NCBI GenBank assembly: GCA_028288775.1
Contig: JAQGHP010000618.1
Span: forward strand, 1-5,104
From: Phycisphaerales bacterium
GTDB taxonomy: Bacteria > Planctomycetota > Phycisphaerae > Tepidisphaerales > Tepidisphaeraceae
Direction of reading: 5' to 3'
DNA: 5,104 nt
Part shown: one piece after another, positions 1 to 4,788 of the stretch
Layout of the letters: every line of letters starts with the position of its first letter
How positions within the stretch are numbered: the stretch's first letter is position 1
Translations under genes and position numbers: made by a program
The notes under the pieces: generated by a model
Databases searched by the model: none
The model's input: the letters and a program-made list of their open reading frames with translations, nothing else
What the model was told of the DNA's origin: nothing

Positions 1-119
1 GTCAGTTGTCAGTTGACGGAAAAGGAATCGGACGGGAGTCTTGGAAATTCCTGGCGAAAAACGACATCCCGTTCAGTCCCTTCACTGGCAACGGACAACT
101 GACAACGGACAAAGGACAA
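1..119. repeat. Intergenic short-repeat stretch downstream of kdsD
   Basis: This non-coding stretch holds repeats built from CAACGGACAA and GTCAGTTG words. CAACGGACAA occurs at 89-98 and again at 103-112, a 14-base spacing, and a looser AAGGACAAC follows at 112-120. The left edge (1-15, GTCAGTTGTCAGTTG) is the reverse complement of 96-110 with 14 of 15 bases matching, so the region could fold into a long-loop hairpin. The repeat directly abuts the kdsD stop codon (TAG on the minus strand at 122-120), so it would lie at the 3' end of that transcript. There is no clear T-run, so I do not call it an intrinsic terminator. Words like these are a familiar type of intergenic repeat in planctomycete genomes. 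The element may continue left of the window. Confidence 0.6.
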
Positions 120-1106
120 CTATTCAAGTTCATCAAACATCCGCAGCACGACCAGATCCTGAATGTCGATGATTCCGATCGGGCGGTCGTTTTCGTCTAC
201 TACCGGGAGTTCGTCGATGCGGAACTGGCGCATGAGGGCCATGGCCTCGCTGGCGAGCTGCTCGCCACCGATGCGCTTGGGGTTGCGGGTCATCACTTCG
301 CCGACGGGCCGGCGGAGGGCGGAGCCGTCGTCGTCGGTGATCGCCCTTCTTAAATCGCCATCGGAGAAAATGCCACTAACCTTCCCCGCCTCGTCCACCA
401 AGACCACCGCGCCGCTCCGCCGTTTGATGCGGCTGACCTCGTGCAGCACCTGCCCCACCGTCAGGCCTTCAGAGGCCAGCGGGAGGTTTTCGCCGCGTTT
501 GAAGGTCATCGCCTCCTTCACACGGATGAGCTTGCGGCCGAGCTGGCCGGCGGGATGATAGAGGGCGAATTCGTCTGCAGTAAATTCCCGGCGCTTCATC
601 ACCGACAGGAACAGGGCGTCGCCCAAGGCCGTCATCGCGGTGGTGCTGGCGCTGGGGGCGAGGCCCAACGGGCAGGCCTCTTCGATGCGGCCGAGCTTCA
701 GCACGACGTCGGAAAACCGGGCGAGCGCGTTATGGGACGTGGCGGTGATGGCGATGACCGGCGCGCCCAATTTTTTCAGGACGTTGAGCATGCGGACGAT
801 TTCGTCGCTCTCGCCGCTGTGGGAGAGGATGAGGACCACGTCCCCCCGCCGCACCACGCCCAGGTCGCCGTGCAGGGCCTCGGCGGGGTTGAGAAAGTGG
901 CTCGGGGTGCCGGTGGAGCTGAAAGAAGCGGACAATTTCCGCGCCACGTGCCCCGCTTTGCCGATTCCACTGGTAATGACCGAGCCGCGGCAGGCGAGGA
1001 TCGCCTCGACTGCGCGCCCGAATTGGTCATCGAGCACAATGCCGCGGACGGCGCCGGCCTCTACTTCGAGCACCTGCTGGGCGAATTGAAGGATGTCATC
1101 GTCCAT
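120..1106 (-). CDS. kdsD: Arabinose-5-phosphate isomerase, KdsD/KpsF family (SIS + two CBS domains)
   Basis: This cytoplasmic enzyme interconverts D-ribulose 5-phosphate and D-arabinose 5-phosphate, the first step towards Kdo, the sugar linking lipid A to the lipopolysaccharide core or found in capsules. The 328-residue product has the same length as E. coli KdsD. An SIS domain covers about residues 30-180, with the loop SGIGKAGH (43-53), HSGESDE (96-102), the EEACPLGLAPSAS block (142-154) and ALYHPAGQLGRKL (181-193). From memory of the E. coli enzyme, its catalytic K59, E111, E152 and H193 fall here on K50, E102, E143 and H184 at a constant offset of 9, so the protein should be active. Two CBS domains follow at about 200-258 and 267-326. 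I chose ATG at 1106 because the open frame further upstream (to 1274) is translated intergenic repeat. No strong ribosome binding site precedes this ATG. The paralogue GutQ has the same fold, so the Kdo role is likely but not proven. Confidence 0.93.
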   Translation of the reverse strand: MDDDILQFAQQVLEVEAGAVRGIVLDDQFGRAVEAILACRGSVITSGIGKAGHVARKLSASFSSTGTPSHFLNPAEALHGDLGVVRRGDVVLILSHSGESDEIVRMLNVLKKLGAPVIAITATSHNALARFSDVVLKLGRIEEACPLGLAPSASTTAMTALGDALFLSVMKRREFTADEFALYHPAGQLGRKLIRVKEAMTFKRGENLPLASEGLTVGQVLHEVSRIKRRSGAVVLVDEAGKVSGIFSDGDLRRAITDDDGSALRRPVGEVMTRNPKRIGGEQLASEAMALMRQFRIDELPVVDENDRPIGIIDIQDLVVLRMFDELE

Positions 1107-1241
1107 TGAAGGCCCGCCATGGTACGCGATGGCCCGCCGGATGGAAAATGAACGGCGATGCAGAAAACCGCGAAGCCGCGAAGGAGAGACGTCGCCACAG
1201 ATGGACACAGATGAACACGGATGGGAACGAGTTTCCTGTGA

Positions 1242-1260
1242 CATGGGCGTCCCGCCCATG
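1242..1260. repeat. 19-base palindrome, copy 1
   Basis: CATGGGCG and CGCCCATG are perfect 8-base arms around a 3-base TCC loop. This is the left inner arm of the large palindromic element. The same design recurs at 1327-1345 and 1479-1497, giving a consensus CAYGGGCG-NNN-CGCCCRTG. It is REP-like in form. Confidence 0.75.
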
Positions 1261-1326
1261 CTCGATGCGCCCAAAGTTGCCGGGGAATTCCGCTGCCGAA
1301 TGCTTTCTCAATTCCTACGCACCGGG

Positions 1327-1345
1327 CACGGGCGGGACGCCCGTG
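1327..1345. repeat. 19-base palindrome, copy 2
   Basis: CACGGGCG and CGCCCGTG form perfect 8-base arms around a GGA loop. With the four bases TCAC that follow, it is the inverted partner of copy 1 (1238-1260), so copies 1 and 2 are placed head to head within the large palindrome. Confidence 0.75.
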
Positions 1346-1448
1346 TCACGTTCGAGCTTTGCTCCCCGTCTTATCCGTGCTCATCTGTGTTTATCTGTGG
1401 CGACAACTCTTCTTCGCGTCTTTCTTCGCGCCCTTCGCGGCTTCGCGG

Positions 1449-1508
1449 TTATTCCGCGCATCGCGGCGGAGTACCGCCCACGGGCGGGCCGCCCGTGCCA
1501 CGGAATAA
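1449..1508. repeat. Nested palindrome containing the third 19-base copy
   Basis: The core CACGGGCG-GGC-CGCCCGTG (1479-1497) has perfect 8-base arms and a 3-base loop. It is enclosed by TTATTCCG (1449-1456) and its exact reverse complement CGGAATAA (1501-1508). The unit begins in the last two bases of the larger palindrome's outer arm. Inside it, CGGCGGAGTACCGCC (1464-1478) resembles a hairpin at 3498-3512 with 13 of 15 bases matching. It lies about 60 bases upstream of the J-protein start, so its transcript-level fold could matter for that gene, but nothing shows that it does. Confidence 0.65.
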
Positions 1509-1550
1509 GCCCTCATAGCACCGCGGCGGCTTGCCAAACGTATAACGCCC

Positions 1551-1556
1551 GGGGAG
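1551..1556 (+). promoter_or_regulatory. Ribosome binding site of the J-domain gene
   Basis: GGGGAG lies 9 bases before the GTG at 1566. This supports the GTG start over any later ATG, and the J domain starts immediately after it. Confidence 0.7.
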
Positions 1557-1565
1557 ATTCGTTTC

Positions 1566-2177
1566 GTGCCTGATCCGGACTATTACGAAATCCTCGGAGT
1601 CACGCGCGACGCGTCGGCGGACGACGTCCGGCGGGCGCACCGCGTGCTGTGCCGGCAGTATCACCCCGACGTCGCGCCGCAGGGCGGCGACGCCGAGCAC
1701 TTCGCCGTCGTGCAGCGGGCTTACGAAGTGCTCTCCGATTCCGACCAGCGCCGCCGATATGATTCGCGGCAATCCATCCTCCGCGGCGAACGCAAGGGCC
1801 CCGGCAATCGCCGGCCGGCCAAAGTCCCCTGCGCCGTCTGCGCGAATCCCGTTTATACGTTCGAGTTGAAGCTGCACCTGGGCCGGCGGATCTGCCTCGC
1901 CTGCTTCCGTCGCCGCAAGGCCGGCGGCCCGCGGCTGCAATTCAGCCGCTGGTCGGAGGTGGCCGCACGCATTGCCGTGTTCCAGGCGCGGGCACGGACG
2001 AGCGTTTTGCTGTGGATCGGCCTCACGCTCCCGATCATCGCCGGGGCAGGCTGGTTCGCCTGGACCCGCAACCACCGCCCCGCCCGCCCCCACCCCGGCC
2101 GCCTGGTCGAGCCCGAGCCGTCGGCGAGCCAGTCAGCGCCCGCGGACACGTCGCAGAGCGCAATGCTCGCGCCGTAG
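1566..2177 (+). CDS. Membrane-anchored J-domain protein with a four-cysteine zinc motif
   Basis: The 203-residue product begins with a J domain (about residues 4-67: DPDYYEILGV, then the HPD motif at 33-35, then RAYEVLSDSDQRRRYD). The HPD motif stimulates the ATPase of a DnaK-type Hsp70, so this is probably a co-chaperone. The domain is followed by two cysteine pairs, CAVC (89-92) and CLAC (110-113), 17 residues apart, which probably bind one zinc. One hydrophobic segment (about 147-166, LLWIGLTLPIIAGAGWFAW) should anchor the protein in the membrane, followed by a short Arg/Pro-rich and then Ser/Ala/Pro-rich tail. It lacks the Gly/Phe region, the four CxxCxGxG zinc repeats and the substrate-binding C-terminal domains of DnaJ, so it is not dnaJ itself. 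It probably recruits DnaK to a membrane-side partner. The start is GTG with a good ribosome binding site. It is transcribed divergently from kdsD. The J-domain call is firm, but the specific role is unknown. Confidence 0.85.
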   Translation: MPDPDYYEILGVTRDASADDVRRAHRVLCRQYHPDVAPQGGDAEHFAVVQRAYEVLSDSDQRRRYDSRQSILRGERKGPGNRRPAKVPCAVCANPVYTFELKLHLGRRICLACFRRRKAGGPRLQFSRWSEVAARIAVFQARARTSVLLWIGLTLPIIAGAGWFAWTRNHRPARPHPGRLVEPEPSASQSAPADTSQSAMLAP

Positions 2178-2284
2178 ACGGATGTGTTGATCGCGCAGAG
2201 GGCCACCGGTGCGCACGATTTTGCCCGGCTCCCTGCCCCCACATTTTTGCCCCCGCCCGCCCCAGGATCGGTATCATCAAAAGG

Positions 2285-2899
2285 ATGCTCCGCCTCCTCT
2301 TCACGCTCTTCGCCACGGCGTCTTTCGCGCTGTGCGTCGTGACGTCTGTGCTCTGGGTGCGAAGCTACGCCGCGGCTAAGTCGATGGAATTCCGCCGCGC
2401 CGGAACGCTGTGGGAGGCGTCGTGCGACCACGGCAGTCTGCGACTGGATAACGCCCCGCAAATTGCCATGGAAAAGGCGCGCGACCGGAAGGAATGGTCG
2501 GACCTCATGCACGAATGCATGCGCCTGGCCGAAGAGGCTTCACCGCTCCGGACGCGGTTGAAGCATGCCAGCGTCGATGAAAAGCCTGCGCTGGAGTTGC
2601 AGTTCTCCCGGCTCAAGGTGTTGAGCCATGCCAACAGCGAAGCCCGGGCTGCGATGAGCATCAAGTCGAGGCGGTTGACCCCCCTGGCATCTCATTCCGC
2701 ACGGCACGGCGCTGCGGTTACCGTCGCGGCCAGCGCGCTGCCGCCGGCGATCTGGCTCATGCTCGTAGCCCGCGGTTTGGCGCGGCGGCGCATGCGGCAT
2801 ATCAACCATCTCTGCCACGCCTGCGGTTATGATCTCCGCGCCACGCCCGGTCGATGCCCGGAGTGCGGGATAATGCCGACGGCAAACGGAATCACATGA
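2285..2899 (+). CDS. Planctomycete-type small membrane protein with C-terminal zinc ribbon (first of a tandem pair)
   Basis: The function is unknown. The 204-residue product has an N-terminal hydrophobic segment (about residues 4-24) running into VLWVRSY, which recurs in this planctomycete family as I know it. A largely polar middle (about 30-140, with GSLRLDNAP at 50-58) follows, then a second hydrophobic segment (about 143-162, ending ALPPAIWLMLVARG), a basic stretch (LARRRMRH) and a zinc ribbon with C177, C180, C191 and C194 (CHACGYDLRATPGRCPECG). The likely topology puts the middle part outside the membrane and the ribbon in the cytoplasm, as the basic stretch next to the second segment suggests. 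I chose ATG at 2285 because it starts the first hydrophobic segment; AAAAGG directly abuts it, closer than usual, and AGGA lies 17 bases away, so the start is less sure than the frame. The stop overlaps the next gene's start (ATGA, 2896-2899). Confidence 0.8.
   Translation: MLRLLFTLFATASFALCVVTSVLWVRSYAAAKSMEFRRAGTLWEASCDHGSLRLDNAPQIAMEKARDRKEWSDLMHECMRLAEEASPLRTRLKHASVDEKPALELQFSRLKVLSHANSEARAAMSIKSRRLTPLASHSARHGAAVTVAASALPPAIWLMLVARGLARRRMRHINHLCHACGYDLRATPGRCPECGIMPTANGIT
2822..2868 (+). repeat. Zinc-ribbon coding module, copy A
   Basis: This 47-base stretch encodes the CGYDLRATP-x-RCPECG core at the end of the first tandem membrane protein. It matches copy B (3316-3362) at 43 of 47 bases, with the first 28 identical. 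The matching part includes the T-ending codons GGT, TAT and GAT, which a strong GC bias would not favour. The identity is therefore more than shared protein sequence. Confidence 0.7.
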
Positions 2900-3375
2900 G
2901 GCGAGCCATCCGATGTGCCTTCAACGTAGTGACCGCACTGTCGCTGATACTTTGCATGGCGACATTGGCGACAATCACGATACGGGGGGCGACTGGGAAT
3001 CGCGTGCTCTCTTTCGGCGGGAACGACCTTCTAACCTGTGAGGACGGGTGGTTGACGTTTGATCACGCCACATACCGGCAGCACGTAATCAAAGTCCTCC
3101 GCGCGAAGTTGAATCCGTGGCACACAAAGAACCTCATTTGGCGACCCGGTCCGAATCCGCCGGCGCGACCGGCTCCAAGTCTCCACCCATGGTCTGTGCG
3201 TCTGCCGTGTGCAATTCTCTCGCCGATGTTTGCTACGCTCCCGTGCTGGTGGCTTGTGTCATATCGACGTCGTAAACTCGCCCGTACTGACGATCTTCAC
3301 GGATATTGCCAACATTGCGGTTATGATCTCCGCGCCACGCCCGACCGCTGCCCGGAATGCGGCCGTTCTCCGTAG
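2896..3375 (+). CDS. Planctomycete-type small membrane protein with C-terminal zinc ribbon (second of a tandem pair)
   Basis: The function is unknown. The 159-residue product has the same plan as its upstream neighbour: a hydrophobic N-terminal segment (about residues 9-28), a polar middle with DGWLTFDHATY (50-60), a second hydrophobic segment (about 103-122), a basic stretch (YRRRKLAR) and a zinc ribbon with C138, C141, C152 and C155 (CQHCGYDLRATPDRCPECG). The ATG overlaps the previous stop by four bases (ATGA), so the two are probably translated in a coupled way as one operon. Apart from the ribbon and the overall plan, the two proteins look little alike. The stretch encoding the ribbon shares 28 consecutive identical bases with the neighbour. 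The pair may be an old tandem duplication or two family members brought together. A role in signalling or membrane-protein assembly would be a guess. Confidence 0.8.
   Translation: MRRAIRCAFNVVTALSLILCMATLATITIRGATGNRVLSFGGNDLLTCEDGWLTFDHATYRQHVIKVLRAKLNPWHTKNLIWRPGPNPPARPAPSLHPWSVRLPCAILSPMFATLPCWWLVSYRRRKLARTDDLHGYCQHCGYDLRATPDRCPECGRSP
3316..3362 (+). repeat. Zinc-ribbon coding module, copy B
   Basis: This is the same 47-base module at the end of the second tandem membrane protein. It matches copy A at 43 of 47 bases and copy C (minus strand, 4858-4812) at 44 of 47. Two of its three differences from C are synonymous T/C changes in Gly and Tyr codons, and the third is a synonymous change in an Arg codon. 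Confidence 0.7.
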
Positions 3376-3630
3376 CATGGTTTTCAGCCCATGTCTCGCG
3401 GTCCGCCGCGAGGGTCGGGCGTACTCGGCGGACGAAGGCAAGAGCGGAGCGACCCGCGCTGCCTGCAATTTCGTTTCGCTTGCGCGATTGCCCGGATCGG
3501 CGGGATACCGCCAATACGTGCGGCGTACCGCACCCATGGGTTGGAAACATGCCACGCGACGGCGGGCGGCGGTTGGATTCTCTCGCCTCGGCGGTTTACA
3601 ATTCGTGCCGCCCCAAACCAAGGATGGTTC
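3376..3630. other. Intergenic region with several short hairpins upstream of scpA
   Basis: I see no gene in these 255 bases. Three hairpins stand out. CTCGCGG-TCCG-CCGCGAG (3395-3412) has a perfect 7-base stem 19 bases after the preceding stop. GGCGG-GATA-CCGCC (3499-3512) resembles a stretch at 1464-1478. GTGCGG-CGTA-CCGCAC (3518-3533) has a perfect 6-base stem. The first could end the upstream transcript, but no T-run follows it. The scpA frame is open through the whole region back to an ATG at 3391, but that stretch has no ScpA-like sequence and includes the hairpins, so I treat it as non-coding. I see no convincing -35/-10 pair. Confidence 0.55.
3620..3624 (+). promoter_or_regulatory. Ribosome binding site of scpA
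   Basis: AAGGA is placed 6 bases before the GTG at 3631. It decides the scpA start in favour of this GTG, because ScpA homology begins a few codons later and the open frame upstream has no family resemblance. Confidence 0.75.
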
Positions 3631-4557
3631 GTGGAACAAGTTGCCACCCCCGAATATCGTGTCGAGCTCGACGTTTACAACGGGCCGATGGACCTGTTGC
3701 TCTACCTCATCAAGCGCGACGAACTCGACATCTACGACATCCCCATCTCCCGCATCACCGAGAGCTATCTCGCGTACGTTCACATGCTCCGCGGGCTCAA
3801 GGACGCGCAGGGGCTGGACATTAACGTCGCTGGGGATTTTCTGGTCGTCGCGGCGACGCTCATGGAAATCAAATCCGCGATGCTCCTGCCCCGCGCCCCC
3901 GTCGCCGAGCGGCACGGCGGCACCTCCGCCGCGGATGATTTGGCCGACCCGCGGCTGGAATTGGTGCAGCAGCTTCTGGAATACAAGCGCTTCAAAGACA
4001 CCGCCGCCCTGCTCGAGCACCAGCAGCAGACGCATGAGAGCCGCTTCCCCCGCTACCCCGCCGCCCACGGGCTCGATCCGAATGAAGACCCGCCGGTGGA
4101 TTTGGAAGAGGTGCAGGTGTGGGACCTGCTGACGGCGTTCGACCGGTTGATGAAAGAGGTCGGCGTCCGCAAGCCCAAGTACCACGAGGTGACGTACGAC
4201 GACACGCCCATCGACCTGCACGCCGCGGATATTGAGGATCGATTGAAGCGGGAAGGCAAGCTGACGTTGCGGCAACTGGTGGTCGGCCGCAAGAACCGCA
4301 GCGAGATGGTCGGCGTGTTCCTGGCGCTATTGGAATTGATCCGCCAGAAGAAGATTTGGGTGGAGCAGGAATCCGTCAACGACGATGTCGCGATCGTCCC
4401 GGCATCGGAAGAGCACCGCAAGACGTACGAATATGCCTCGCTGCACCTGGCGCCGGAGGCGGCAGCGCAGGAGACCCCTGCCGCGGAGGCGGTTTCGGCG
4501 TCCGAAGGACCGGATGAACCCGAGGCTCGCAAGGGGGAAGGGGAAACAGACCAGTAA
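3631..4557 (+). CDS. scpA: Segregation and condensation protein A (ScpA, kleisin)
   Basis: ScpA is the kleisin subunit that bridges the two heads of the SMC dimer and binds ScpB, forming the bacterial condensin on the nucleoid. The 308-residue product has the hallmark N-terminal block YNGPMDLLLYLIKRDELDI (16-34) followed by YDIPISRITESYL (35-47), then the helix GDFLVVAATLMEIKSAMLLPR (68-88), the ELVQQLLEYKRFKDTA helix (110-125), and a C-terminal winged helix (about 205-255: LRQLVVGRKNRSEMVGVFLALLELIRQKKIWVEQ). After residue 260 comes an acidic, Ala/Glu/Pro-rich tail of about 45 residues that looks disordered. This and the loop around 90-108 make it somewhat longer than the usual 240-280 residues. 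The GTG start has AAGGA at 6 bases. scpB, often the next gene, does not follow: the DNA after the TAA is repeat-rich, so it is presumably elsewhere or beyond the window. Confidence 0.93.
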   Translation: MEQVATPEYRVELDVYNGPMDLLLYLIKRDELDIYDIPISRITESYLAYVHMLRGLKDAQGLDINVAGDFLVVAATLMEIKSAMLLPRAPVAERHGGTSAADDLADPRLELVQQLLEYKRFKDTAALLEHQQQTHESRFPRYPAAHGLDPNEDPPVDLEEVQVWDLLTAFDRLMKEVGVRKPKYHEVTYDDTPIDLHAADIEDRLKREGKLTLRQLVVGRKNRSEMVGVFLALLELIRQKKIWVEQESVNDDVAIVPASEEHRKTYEYASLHLAPEAAAQETPAAEAVSASEGPDEPEARKGEGETDQ

Positions 4558-4650
4558 GATTAAGAGCCGGAGCAAGATTAAGATTGCGCTCTGAGGCGGC
4601 TCCCAAAGCGCGATCCTACTCGTACTCATAATCCTACTCCTATTCGTCCG
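4556..4650. repeat. Degenerate inverted repeat of AAGATTAAGAG / TACTC words, with a central hairpin
   Basis: AAGATTAAGA occurs at 4556-4565, overlapping the scpA stop codon, and again at 4574-4583. On the other side, 4615-4648 is a run of CCTACTC, GTACTC and CCTATTC words that is roughly the reverse complement of the left side. At the centre, 4582-4595 pairs with 4602-4615 over 14 positions with two mismatches and one G-T pair, around a 6-base loop. Lying just after scpA, it could act as a transcript end, but no T-run follows. Similar AAGATTAAGAGTAGGAG-type strings are, from memory, a common intergenic repeat class in planctomycetes. Confidence 0.6.
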
Positions 4651-4680
4651 TGCCCTACTCCCGCGGCGCCCGTACTTGGT

Positions 4681-4788
4681 TCGGAGGGCGGCTCGATCAA
4701 GGCCGAGTACGACTGCGTCAAGGCGTTCTCCGAAACCGACTTCAGTGAAGACCTCAAGCGGATCGACGTCCCCGTTCAGATCGCGATG
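4681..4788 (+). pseudogene. Fragment of an alpha/beta hydrolase (non-haem chloroperoxidase / arylesterase type)
   Basis: Read in one frame from 4681, the plus strand gives about 36 residues with the core IKAEYDCVKAFSETDFSEDL followed by KRIDVPVQIAM. I recognise this as the internal block of the non-haem chloroperoxidase branch of alpha/beta hydrolases. In the intact family it precedes the strand and the HGDDDQIVP loop that carries the catalytic aspartate. Here the match stops at 'VPVQIAM': no such loop follows, and no nucleophile serine motif (GHSxGG) or catalytic histidine is present. There is no start codon or ribosome binding site before it. The downstream end runs into DNA that is antisense to a zinc-ribbon gene. 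This is therefore a relic of a hydrolase gene cut at both ends. The recognition is from memory; the frame and the missing parts are visible in the sequence. Confidence 0.7.

Larger units (their letters stand above)
1166..1450. repeat. Large imperfect palindromic intergenic element (nested inverted repeats)
   Basis: Three paired blocks mirror each other in order. The outer block is AACCGCGAAGCCGCGAAGG (1166-1184), a perfect 19-base inverted match to 1432-1450. The middle block, 1191-1222 (a CACAGATG / ACACAGATG / AACACGGAT word series), pairs with 1373-1404 with 29 of 32 bases matching. The inner block, 1238-1260, pairs with 1327-1349 with 21 of 23 matching, and each inner arm is itself a palindrome. 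The unpaired centre is about 66 bases (1261-1326). The element lies between the divergent kdsD and J-protein genes and contains no gene. Its CACAGATGAACACGGAT-type words are, from memory, widespread between genes in planctomycetes and some relatives. It could be a non-autonomous mobile element, a REP-type cluster, or simply repeats accumulated pairwise. No target-site duplication is evident. Confidence 0.8.

Noticed and set aside
441..1109. Plus-strand open frame of 222 codons across kdsD
   Set aside because: It lies opposite the intact, motif-complete kdsD and has a His/Gly/Ala-rich low-information composition.
1191..1404. CRISPR array or tandem array based on the repeated CACAGATG words
   Set aside because: The repeats are inverted rather than direct, there are no regular spacers, and no cas gene is visible.
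1541..1546. TATAAC as a -10 box for the J-protein gene
   Set aside because: A start from it would fall on the ribosome binding site, and no -35-like hexamer lies 16-18 bases upstream (GCACCG is there).
1093..1573. Overlapping plus-strand frames through the palindromic region
   Set aside because: They translate the inverted repeats; the same repeat words give open frames on both strands, and no protein family is recognisable.
3395..3412. Intrinsic terminator after the tandem zinc-ribbon genes
   Set aside because: The stem is good, but GG-GTCGGGC follows instead of a T-run, so termination is not supported.
3391..3630. Upstream ATG at 3391 as the scpA start (80 extra residues)
   Set aside because: The extension has no ScpA similarity and includes hairpin repeats, while the GTG at 3631 has AAGGA at the proper distance and fits the family N-terminus.
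3259..4275. Long open frame (338 codons) on the minus strand opposite scpA
   Set aside because: The plus-strand ScpA similarity is unmistakable; the minus frame is a by-product of GC-rich codon use and has no recognisable motif.
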